Shown here: positions 56,241-64,000 of the stretch, piece by piece | Layout: every line of letters begins with the position of its first letter | Numbering within the stretch: position 1 is the stretch's first letter | Assembly (NCBI GenBank): GCA_032717465.1 | Contig: CM064697.1 | Span: forward strand, 1,278,501-1,342,500 | Source: Coenobita brevimanus | Lineage: Eukaryota > Arthropoda > Malacostraca > Decapoda > Coenobitidae | Direction: 5' to 3' | Length of the DNA stretch: 64,000 nt | Translations under genes and position numbers: made by a program | The notes under the pieces: model-generated | Databases searched by the model: none | What the model was told of the DNA's origin: nothing | What the model saw: the letters and a program-made list of their open reading frames with translations, nothing else

Positions 56241-56452
56241 CGTACTTGTAAAATTTCTGGAGTCAGAGTCATAGTCAGGAAATATTATCACCGACTCCAC
56301 AACCCTGCCTGACCGTAGTGATTTATAAAACTCAACACATCGTTTTGTTATTGTTTTTACAGTCAACACATGATGTTTCCAATAAAGCACACCTGGTAGG
56401 GGCTGGATAATTTACCATGCCGTCCCTCTAAAATGAATAACTTGCAAGAGAA

Positions 56453-57427
56453 TATAAGGTCATTGTCCAGGTGCTTGAGGGTGCGAAAGTGGATGTATGT
56501 GGAATAGCTGAAACAAAATGGAGAGGAGAAAATGTGAGAGAATGGGAGTATGGATGGGGTATATGTGCAGGAGTAGGTGAGAATGAGAGGGCAAAGGAAG
56601 GAGTATGTATAGTTGTGAGTAAAAGATGGAAGAAGAGCATAAGATAGTATGGATCAGTTGGGTCAAGGATTGTGTGGGTAAAGTTGAAAGTTGGAATGCA
56701 AATGTGGGCGACTGTGTGTGTGTATGCGCCAACGCAAGATCGTGCTAGAAGAGTGAGAGAAGAGTTCTGGACAAATGTAGAAGTGTGCATGGAAAAGTTT
56801 GGAAGAAATGAGGTGTTTTTGATTGGTGATAAGAATGGTAAAGTTGGGAATGTGATGGTGGATGGAACAGTTGGTAAGTGGGGTGTGCCTGCTGAGATAG
56901 ATGAGAATGGGAGTGTGTTAGTGGACATTTGTGCTGGGAGGGGGTTGGTGATAGCCAATACCCTCTTCAGGCATAAAATGATCCACAGGTATACATGGCG
57001 AGTGATGAGAAGGGTGGGTGGTGAACTGCATGAAAGGAAGGCAATGACTGATTATGTGTGTGTGGATGAAAGAATGCGAAGATGTGTAATGGATGCAAGA
57101 GCTTATAAAGGTTGGGGGAGTGGACTTTCTGACCACTACTTGGTGGTGGTCAGAATTAGGATTGAAGTAATATGGAGGAATAGAAGAAGGGAAAGACGAG
57201 AGGAAGGAGTAGTTGCAAGGAGAGTGGAAAGGTTACAAGAGGATGAGAAAAAGGCAGAGTATAAAAGAGAAGTGGGGGAACGATTGGGCAAATATGAATT
57301 GGAGCAGATGGGAGACGTGGAAGGTGTGTGTAGGATATTTACAGAAGAAATACGTGCAGCATGTGATGTGGTGTGTGGAACGAAGAGAAGACGGAGGGGG
57401 GGTGCAAGGAACAGCGTGGTGGACTGA
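56453..57427 (+). pseudogene. RTE endonuclease domain (stop at 56645, frameshifted end)
   Basis: This domain nicks target DNA. It reads LEGAKVDVCGIAETKWRGEN (E-T-K-W motif), a stop, VWVKLKVGMQMWATVCVYAP, VFLIGDKNGKVGN (the GDxN catalytic motif, with Lys where Phe is usual), GRGLVIANTLFRHKMIHRYT, W, KAMTDYVCVDERMRR and GWGSGLSDHYLVVVRIRIE (SDH motif). The key acidic and His residues are present. The in-frame stop and the 3' frame change disable it. Confidence 0.85.
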
Positions 57428-57574
57428 AGAGGTGAGACAGGCTGTGGCACAAAAGAAGAAAGCCTACAATGAATAGATGAGAAATAGGGGCGTGGAAGAA
57501 GCTGAGAGGCGGAAGAGAAAGTTATATGTAGAAAGAAAGAGAGAGGTGAAAAGATTAGTAAGAGTAAGAAGAGA

Positions 57575-59377
57575 GTGGATGAGGAATTTGGAAGGAATTT
57601 GAGTGTAAAGTGGAGGGACTGTAAGAAAATGTTCTGGAAAGAGGTGAAAACAGTAAGACTGGGTGGAAGTGAAGTTAGCAGGGGAGTGAAAGATAAAAAT
57701 GGTAGATTACTAGTGGAGAAGGGAGAAAAAGTGAGCAGATGGAGAGAACACTTTAAGGAAATGTTGAACATAGAGGATGGAAGTAATGCGAGTATAAGTG
57801 GCTGGGGAATGGCTGGGAGGAGGAGGGAGGTGAGAAGACAAGAAGAAATCAGTAGGATAGAAGTTGTGGAAGCAATGAAGAAAGTTAAATTGGGGAAAGC
57901 CCCAGGAATTGATGGAGTGTGTGGTGAAATGCTGAAGCATGGGGGAGAGATAGTAGTAGAATGGATGTGGAAGATGTGCAGATTGGCCTGGGAGGAAGGT
58001 AGAGTCCCGGAGGATTGGAAGTCGGGTATAACTATTCCCTTGTACAAAGGAAAAGGGGAAAAAGAAGTGTGTGGTAATCATAGGGGCATTTGTCTTCTTA
58101 GTATAATAGGAAAAGTGTATGGCAGGATACTTATTGACAGAGTTAGAGAAAGAACAGAGAAATTAGTTGGAGAAGAACAGGGAGGCTTTAGGAAGGGAAG
58201 AGGTTGTGTAGATCAGATATTCATTCTTAGATCTCTAGTGGAAAAGTTTCTAGAGAAGAGAAAGAAGTTGTATGCGGCTTTCATGGATTTGGAAAAAGCA
58301 TATGACAGGGTGGATAGACAAGGATTGTGGAAAGTGTTAAGAATATATGGAGCAGATGGAAAGTTGTTGAATGCTGTGAAGAGTATGTACGATGGTGCGA
58401 AGGCTGCAGTGCGTGTGGATGGTGAACAAAGTGAATTTTTCTCTTTGAAAGTTGGGTTGAAACAGGGATGTGTCATATCTCTATGGTTGCTCAATCTGCA
58501 CATGGATGGGGTAATAAAAGAGGTACAAGGTAGGGCAGTGGATGTTGGAGTGGCCCTGGTGAGAGAGTATAGTGTTTGGAAACTCCCTGTACTGTTGTTT
58601 GCAGATGATACTGTGTTGTTGAATGAAGACGAAGGGGAGCTGCAAGGCTTGGTGGATGAGATTGGGAGAGTGTGTAAGAAACGGAATCTAAAGGTGAATG
58701 TAGGGAAGAGTAAAGTGATGGTCTTTGAGAGAGGTGAAGTCAGTGAATGTACAGCGAGGTTGGATGGTGAGGAATTGGAAAATGTGAGTACGTTTAAGTA
58801 CTTGGGTAGTGTGATGAGTAAGGATGGAGGTTTGGAGGGTGAAGTGCTTGAAAGGGTACAGCAGGGAAGAAAGGTTGCTGGTTCTTTGCAAGCAGTGATA
58901 AGAAACAAGGAAGTGAGCATGGAAGTGAAAAAGTTACTACATGACAGTATTGTGATACCAACTCTAACGTATGGAAGTGAAGCTTGGACGTTGTTGGAAG
59001 GCCACAAGTCAAGAGCGAGAGCAGTGGAAATGAGTTATTTAACAGGAGCCTGTGGAGTCACATGGAGAGACAGGCTGACGAATGAGGATATAAAGGAGTG
59101 TTGTGGTGTGGATGTGGATGTGATAGGAAGCGTTATGAGGAACACACTGAGGTGGTTTGGCTATGTAGAGAGGATGGAAGGTGAAAGACTGACGAAGAGA
59201 GTGTATGTGAGTGAGGTGGTGGGGGGAAGAGGGAGGGGGAGGCCGAGGATGAGATGGAGGGATGGGGTGGAGAGGTATATGAGAGAGGGGGGTGTGAGTT
59301 GGGAGCAAGGCAGTGAAATGGCAGGGGACAGGGCGACTTGGAGGCGATTTGTTTGTGGCCACCCCAAACGGGATTGA
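57575..59377 (+). CDS. RTE reverse transcriptase and C-terminal domain, 600 open codons
   Basis: Open without interruption although no ATG starts it; the natural start is upstream, beyond the frameshifts. RT motifs in order: LGKAPGIDGVCGEMLKHGG, IPLYKGKGEKEVCGNHRGIC, AFMDLEKAYDRVDRQGLW, GLKQGCVISLWLLNLHMDG, LLFADDTVLLNEDEGELQGL (catalytic FADD) and KVNVGKSKVMVF. Then FKYLGSVMSKDGGLEGEVLE, TYGSEAWTLLEGHKSRARAV, YLTGACGVTWRDRLTNEDIK, RNTLRWFGYVERMEGERLTK and the terminal VCGHPKRD. The minus-strand long open frames here are its shadows. Confidence 0.92.
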   Translation: MDEEFGRNLSVKWRDCKKMFWKEVKTVRLGGSEVSRGVKDKNGRLLVEKGEKVSRWREHFKEMLNIEDGSNASISGWGMAGRRREVRRQEEISRIEVVEAMKKVKLGKAPGIDGVCGEMLKHGGEIVVEWMWKMCRLAWEEGRVPEDWKSGITIPLYKGKGEKEVCGNHRGICLLSIIGKVYGRILIDRVRERTEKLVGEEQGGFRKGRGCVDQIFILRSLVEKFLEKRKKLYAAFMDLEKAYDRVDRQGLWKVLRIYGADGKLLNAVKSMYDGAKAAVRVDGEQSEFFSLKVGLKQGCVISLWLLNLHMDGVIKEVQGRAVDVGVALVREYSVWKLPVLLFADDTVLLNEDEGELQGLVDEIGRVCKKRNLKVNVGKSKVMVFERGEVSECTARLDGEELENVSTFKYLGSVMSKDGGLEGEVLERVQQGRKVAGSLQAVIRNKEVSMEVKKLLHDSIVIPTLTYGSEAWTLLEGHKSRARAVEMSYLTGACGVTWRDRLTNEDIKECCGVDVDVIGSVMRNTLRWFGYVERMEGERLTKRVYVSEVVGGRGRGRPRMRWRDGVERYMREGGVSWEQGSEMAGDRATWRRFVCGHPKRD

Positions 59378-59403
59378 GGCGTCTGCAATAGATAGATAGA
59401 TAG

Positions 59404-59924
59404 TAATGCCTTCTAAATGGAGCTGAGAATTTTTAAAAGATTGAGAGTAAAATAAATGGATGTAAAGCCCATTTTACTCGTTACTCTTCTGTTAAACCTT
59501 CCCATTTACCTGCCTCCTTTTATAGTTCTGGATATTTTACATCCTGTGCCAAAGAAAACTATATTTATCTAAGCAGACGCCTTAATCTTGTAAGGGGCGG
59601 GCACTGACAAACCACCTACATGTCGCCTTGCCCCTGCCATTTCACTGCCCTCTGCCCCAAAGAAAACTACACATGGATAATGATACCAATGACTGATAAT
59701 TGCTACAGAACTGCAAAGCAATACTAACCTTCGTTCCACTATGGCTTAACTTGATGTGTAGTACCAACTGCAGATATGTGGTTTAGTCCAGTCATGGATG
59801 GCGGCTAACTTGGTGAAGAGGTAGAAATGGCCAGAGTTGAGTCACCAGCAATGGCAATCCTTCTACTCCTGAAAACCATCCACACCACATTACTCACTAA
59901 CTCAAGGATACTGTACTTGTCTAT
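59404..59924. other. Unassigned, with an inverted RTE tail piece
   Basis: AAGCAGACGCCTTAATCTTG to GCCATTTCACTGCCCTCTGC (59571-59658) is the reversed end of an RTE copy. A second similar phrase, CCAGTCATGGATGGCGGCT, occurs here (59791) and at 55966. Confidence 0.55.
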
Positions 59925-60250
59925 CTACCTATATATCTATTGCCAGACACCATAATCCCGTAATAGGTGGTCGTTTGGCTGCAAGTTTGTTATTTTATAT
60001 GGAGGGAAACTAACCCACCACCAACCCACTTGCTGACACACAGGGAACATGTATGGGTTGGTTATATAGTTACCGGTACCACCCAATGTTGTAAATGGTT
60101 TCCTGGAATCTAGGAAACTTTTTGGCTTGTCAATCAATGTAAAGCCACCTGAAAAAGAAAATAAGATTAACAAAAAGTGACAGAAAAGATGGCAGAAATA
60201 GGAAGAGATGAGGACAGACACAGAAAAATGAGAGAAAATGTCGCAGTCAA
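59925..60250 (-). mobile_element. Composite SINE, type B, near full length
   Basis: Tail ATCTATTGCCAGACACCATA at 59934, type B body, GTTACCGGTACCACCCAATG, hairpin 60090-60122, then the purine-rich head to about 60245. Confidence 0.78.
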
Positions 60251-60599
60251 GCTCACCTGGCAACACACGTTTATATACGATACTGTGATCCCTTGGTTAT
60301 CATGCATAACTGGTACAAGGCTTGGTGTGTGATAAAGAACTTGCACAATAACAAAAGCACACTACCGTACCTATGGGATTTACCCTATAGTACTGGGCAT
60401 CCCATGTGCAATCCCAAATTTTCCCTTTGACAATAACACAGACCAACTAAATACATACATTATGATATGCTGTGTATCAGAAACACACACAGGCACGGTT
60501 AGATTAATAGAAAGTGAAGACACAATAAGGAACACACACCATAGAAAGACCTGAGATGGGCTTGAGATAAAGGGTTCTCATACTAAGGGGCGGAGAAGT

Positions 60600-61972
60600 A
60601 TCATTACTGGCAGAAGAATGGATTTGGAAGATGTGCAGACTGGCCTGGGAGGAAGGCAGAGTCCCGGAGGATTGGAAGTCAGGTATAATCATTCCCCTGT
60701 ACAAAGGAAAAGGGAAAAAAGTGTATGGTAGGAGACCTACTGACAGAGTTAGGGAAATAACAGGGGAATTAATTGAAGAACAGGGAGGTTTAAGGAAGGG
60801 ATGAGGTTGTGCAGATCAGATATTCATTCTTAGGTCTTTAGTGAAGAAGTTTCTAGAGAACAGACAGAAGTTGTATGTGGCTTCACGGATCTGGAGAAAG
60901 CATGTGATAGGGTGGATAGACAAGGAATGTGGAAAGTATTAGGAATACATGGAATAAATGGGAAGTTGTTGAAAGCCATGATGAGTATGTATAAGGGTGC
61001 TAAGGCTGCAGTGTATGTGGATAGGGAACTGAGTGAATTTTTCTCTTTGAAGGTTGGATTGAAACAGGGACATGTCATGTCTCTATGGTTGTTCAATCTG
61101 TATATGGATGGGGTTATAAAAGAGATACAAGGTAGGACAGCAGATGTTGGAGCAGCCCTAATGACAGAGGGCAGTGTTTGGAAACCCCCTGTACTGTTGT
61201 TTGCAGATGATATTGTGTTGTTAAGTGAAGACGAAGGGGAGCTGCTAGGCTTGTTGGACGAGTTTGGGTGTGTGTGTAAGAAACGGAATCTAAAGGTGAA
61301 TGTAGGGAAGAGTAAAGTGATGGTCTTTGAGAGAAGTGAAGTCAGTGAATGCAGAGTGAGATTGGATGAGGAGGAAATGGAAAATGTGCGTGCATTTAAG
61401 TACCTGGGTAGTGTGATGAGTAAAGATGGAAGTTTGGAGGATGAAGTGCTTGAAAGGGTACAACAAGGAAGAAAGGTTGCAGGTTCTTTGAGGGCAGTGA
61501 TAAAAAACAGGGAAGTGAGCATGGAGGTGAAAAAGTTACTGCATGACAGTACTGTGATAACAACTAACATATGGAAGTGAAGCTTGGACCTTGTTGGAAG
61601 GACACAAGTCAAGAGAGAGGGCAATGGAAATGAGTTATTTGAGAGGAGCATGTGGAGTCACATGGAGGGACAGACTGACAAATGAGGATGTGAAGGAGCG
61701 TTGTGGTGTAGATGGGAGAGGAAGCGTTACGAGAAGCAATCTGAGGTGGTTTGGTCATGTGGAGAAGATGGAAAGTGACACTGACGAGGAGTGTGTGTGT
61801 GAGTGAGGTGGAGGGAGGGCAAGGCCAAGGATGAGATGGTGGGAAGGAGTGGAGAGGTACATGAGAACGGGGTGTGTAAGCTGGGAGCATGGCATTGGAC
61901 AAGGCAACATAGAGGCAATTTGTTTGTGGCCATCCCTTATGGGATTAAGGTGTCTGGCAATAGATAGATAGA
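60600..61972 (+). mobile_element. RTE-type LINE, 5'-truncated copy
   Basis: Begins inside the RT (GWIWKMCRLAWEEGRVPEDW region). The part 60912-61580 is open: MDRQGMWKVLGIHGINGKLL, GLKQGHVMSLWLFNLYMDG, LLFADDIVLLSEDEGELLGL, FKYLGSVMSKDGSLEDEVLE. Breaks occur near 60800, 60880, 61580 and 61780. It ends GTGTCTGGCAATAGATAGAT near 61968. Confidence 0.9.
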
Positions 61973-62345
61973 CAGAGCAGCAGTAGCTGGTAAAGTATTT
62001 TTTTTCAGTTTTACAATCCTTTATTATAGCACATATTCTCACATTCATGCATCTTTGGAGTTTATATGATATCATACAAATACTGTGTGTTCTTCATTAC
62101 TGTCTGATAGTTAATGCAATTATTATATGCATTCTGTAACCAGGATTTGCAACACATTTCCTGTCACTATTGTATTTGTCACTATTATATTTGATTTCTG
62201 TATTTTCAACGATGTTTTTATTACGTTTCCAGGTGTCAAAAACACAATAATTGTGTTATGATTTTATGGAACTTTATAATTAACATCTGCACTTCTGGCA
62301 AACTCTGAATATCATTTAAACTCCTGTCTGTCAAAAAAAAAAAAA
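61973..62345. other. Unassigned AT-rich sequence
   Basis: Nothing recognised; A-run at 62333-62344. Confidence 0.4.
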
Positions 62346-62430
62346 TAATTCATTCATTCATTCATTGCCAGACGCCATGTATCCCAGACGGGGTGGCCAA
62401 TGGCTTAGAGTTAATTGTTTTACAGGGAGG
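62346..62430 (-). mobile_element. Type B SINE / RTE tail fragment
   Basis: (CATT)n then TTGCCAGACGCCATGTATCC, GGGGTGGCCAATGGCTTAG and TTGTTTTACAGGGAGGGGGA, the tail half of type B. Confidence 0.65.
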
Positions 62431-62499
62431 GGGACTAATAATAATAATAAAATACAAAAATAATAATAATCACAATAATATTTTCAGTATGAAATATTA

Positions 62500-62840
62500 A
62501 ATTCTGCCACATTGCAGTCTCATGTTAAAGTTGGCACTAACACTCCTTCATGTAAGCCTCATGCAGCTGCAACTCTCAATCCTCTGTTTTTTATCAAGGC
62601 CTTCATTGCACCAGCTACTTTTCCTTGTCACTCTACTTTCAACTTCTTTTGCACATTTTCCTCTCTTTTCTATCACTGTACCCAAGTAACTGAACTCTTT
62701 CACCAATTCCAGTCTCTCTTGATTCACTGCAACATAGCACTGGGAGTAACCTTCTCTCTCAATAACCATCACTTTTTTCTTTTCTGCATTTACTCTCAAA
62801 GTGCAATGCTCACAGTCCATGATTCCAGTTGTTTCCTACC
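62500..62840 (-). mobile_element. Family C non-LTR RT fragment
   Basis: Minus-strand protein MDCEHCTLRVNAEKKKVMVI, EREGYSQCYVAVNQERLELV and KEFSYLGTVIEKRGKCAKEV. LRVN-x-(E/K)K(T/K)KVM, then EF-x-YLG(T/S)-x-I, mark the segment just after the RT active site. It is the best-preserved piece of this family here. Truncated on both sides. Confidence 0.78.
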
Positions 62841-62954
62841 GTCAACAACATAACTTTTTGACCACATTACAAACATGATGGTCACAAATGTGTTGTCTCC
62901 AGCATTATTATTAAGCTTGCTACCACTACACTATAATATCAATAAGAGTTTGTG

Positions 62955-63237
62955 CCTGCCCTCCTCTCTTCCTATTTCTCCCATCTTTCCTGTCACTTTT
63001 TATTGCTTTTCTTTCCTTTACAGGTGGCTTTACATTGAGTGACAAGCCAAATGGTTTCCTGTAAGCCAGGAAATCATTTACAGCGCTGGGTGGTAACCAT
63101 ATAACCAAACCATACGTGCTCCTTACGTGTCAACAAGTGGGTTGGTGGAGGGTTAGTGCCTCTCCCCGTAAAACAACTAACTCAAAGACAAATGGCCACC
63201 CCTTACGGGATTATGGCGTCTGGCAATAGATAGATAG
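62955..63237 (+). mobile_element. Composite SINE, type B, complete example
   Basis: Pyrimidine-rich head, CATTGAGTGACAAGCC, hairpin AAATGGTTTCCTG...CAGGAAATCATTT (63050-63080), GCTGGGTGGTAACCATATAA, body GTGGGTTGGTGGAGGGTTAG, and tail GGCCACCCCTTACGGGATTA, GGCGTCTGGCAATAGATAGA. It is the reference for the other type B copies. Confidence 0.85.
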
Positions 63238-63521
63238 TTCTGTCTTCTTTCCCATACACTGTCACTGAGAGTACCTTGTTCCTAGGGTTCTCAACAAGCA
63301 CCCCAAGTTTGTAAATTTAAAGCTTTCTTATATAATGCCCTTCATCTTTCCAGTGATTAACACAGCTGCTTTATGTACCTAGTGCCTGTTGCCATTAAAG
63401 ACGACAACGCAGTGACCTGGCTCATGTATTCCTCTACAAGAGTGGACAGAACAGTCGCAGACTATTGCGTCTCTGCAAACAACGGAAAAGTTCCCACCTG
63501 GAGGGAAGAGCTACTGCTTAC

Positions 63522-63559
63522 CGTAGATGGAAAATATCTGATTCTCCAATATCTGCCAT
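63522..63559 (-). CDS. Possible first coding exon of an unknown gene
   Basis: On the minus strand AGCATGG gives a good initiation context, then MADIGESDIFHL and a split codon at CG|GTAAGC, a strong donor. The upstream side (63560-63660 on +) is CpG-rich, as an arthropod promoter might be. I do not recognise the protein and found no second exon. It could be part of the adjoining element or chance. Confidence 0.3.
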
Positions 63560-63648
63560 GCTGCTTTGCGTCGTCCGCTGACCGGGGTGTTTGTTTACAT
63601 TCATCAGTACGGCTCGAGTACTGTTTTTGCGGGGCCACTTTGGCTTAA

Positions 63649-64000
63649 AGGGGCTATCACACGGGAGACTCGTGGACGTCCAAACTGGCCGTGGACGTCC
63701 AAACTTGCCCCCGCGGGAGGGTCATGGACGTCCACGAGTGGTAGGCCGCCTGACTTTAAACGCGCCTTATCTCCGCAGCGAGCGTGTAATTTTGGCCGCC
63801 ACATTGAAACACCCGCACACGTCTCCTCCAGTAATGCATTTGAATAACTGTTCTTAGCGTGCTGTTTCTGTTTCGCTGTTGCTTACATAAGCTAATCAGT
63901 GGCCCACGGCACTATATTTTCCTAATTCATTGGCTGATTTCAAAAGGCGTGAGCATCGGGTGTAGTGCAAAAACAACACCAGCGCCGCTCAGGGTCCCTG
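63649..64000. mobile_element. Possible Harbinger-like element, cut by the window end
   Basis: TTAAAGGGGCTATCACACGG resembles a PIF/Harbinger terminus next to a TWA target. Inside, CTCGTGGACGTCC (63669) and GGACGTCCACGAG (63726) form an inverted repeat with a third GTGGACGTCC between them. GC-rich, unlike its neighbours. The right end is beyond the window. Confidence 0.4.

Larger units (their letters stand above)
56410..59403 (+). mobile_element. RTE-type LINE, most complete copy
   Basis: Carries an apurinic-type endonuclease, linker, RT and C-terminal domain, ending GTCTGCAATAGATAGATAGATAG. The two open parts are listed separately. Lesions I can place: a TAG within the endonuclease at 56645; a frame change at a G-run near 57400; a Trp-to-stop in YNEWMRN near 57475; and a 4-bp loss near 57560 relative to the copy at 5.28 kb. 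The RT half is unbroken. Confidence 0.92.

Noticed and set aside
57136..61651. Minus-strand open frames of 264-303 codons
   Set aside because: They are antisense shadows of the RTE reverse transcriptase copies, and their wording repeats exactly between copies.

Overview
This is eukaryotic nuclear DNA from a repeat-rich animal genome. Coding exons have canonical GT-AG introns, non-LTR retrotransposons, SINEs and MITEs are dense, and microsatellites and polypurine tracts are long. The best guess is an arthropod, probably a decapod crustacean, but the sequence alone does not prove this. There is no sign of prokaryotic or viral organisation. The only confidently recognised host gene is the 3' end of a G9a/GLP-type histone H3K9 methyltransferase (EHMT), on the + strand. 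Its last five coding exons (1682-8156) encode the end of pre-SET, the whole SET domain and post-SET. They join in consistent phase, keep the catalytic motifs, and carry a 2.2-kb RTE-type LINE in the SET intron. Layout: 0.4-2.4 kb, two SINE-like composites, one split by a Tc1/mariner-type MITE. 1.7-8.2 kb, EHMT. 8.4-18 kb, decayed non-LTR reverse transcriptase (RT) fragments of several families and three inverted composite SINEs. 18.8-20.6 kb, another SINE and a GC-rich block with a 54-bp minisatellite. 21.5-22.2 kb, a PIF/Harbinger (HARBI1-like) transposase exon. 24.1-25.9 kb, a CR1-like RT fragment and polypurine/GT-rich simple sequence. 26.2-28.35 kb, a degenerate ~105-bp tandem array with one strikingly invariant core (AGTAACCAAGGAGACTCAT); single copies continue to 35.2 kb and inverted copies lie at 42.7 and 46.5 kb. 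28.7-38.8 kb, an 8-bp-TSD hAT MITE, more RT fragments, minisatellites built from the 3' end of the RTE ORF, and a Harbinger-like element with a MADF-domain exon. 39.1-40.2 kb, six consecutive unrelated inverted repeats ending in a (TA)n tract. 40.3-41.5 kb, polypurine minisatellites. 43.0-44.8 kb, three ~0.5-kb tandem units. 48-63 kb, further RTE copies including one nearly intact (56.4-59.4 kb), CR1/Jockey-like, copia and Tigger remnants, and SINEs. The right edge (63.5-64 kb) is CpG-rich, with a possible first exon on the - strand and a Harbinger-like terminus cut by the window. The RTE family seems to be the mobilising engine: its 3' tail (GGCGTCTGGCAATAGATAGA) is shared by a SINE type, and its 3' ORF end has been amplified into minisatellites. 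A conserved hairpin module is shared by three otherwise different SINE-like types. All family assignments come from reading translations and motifs by eye; no database search was possible.
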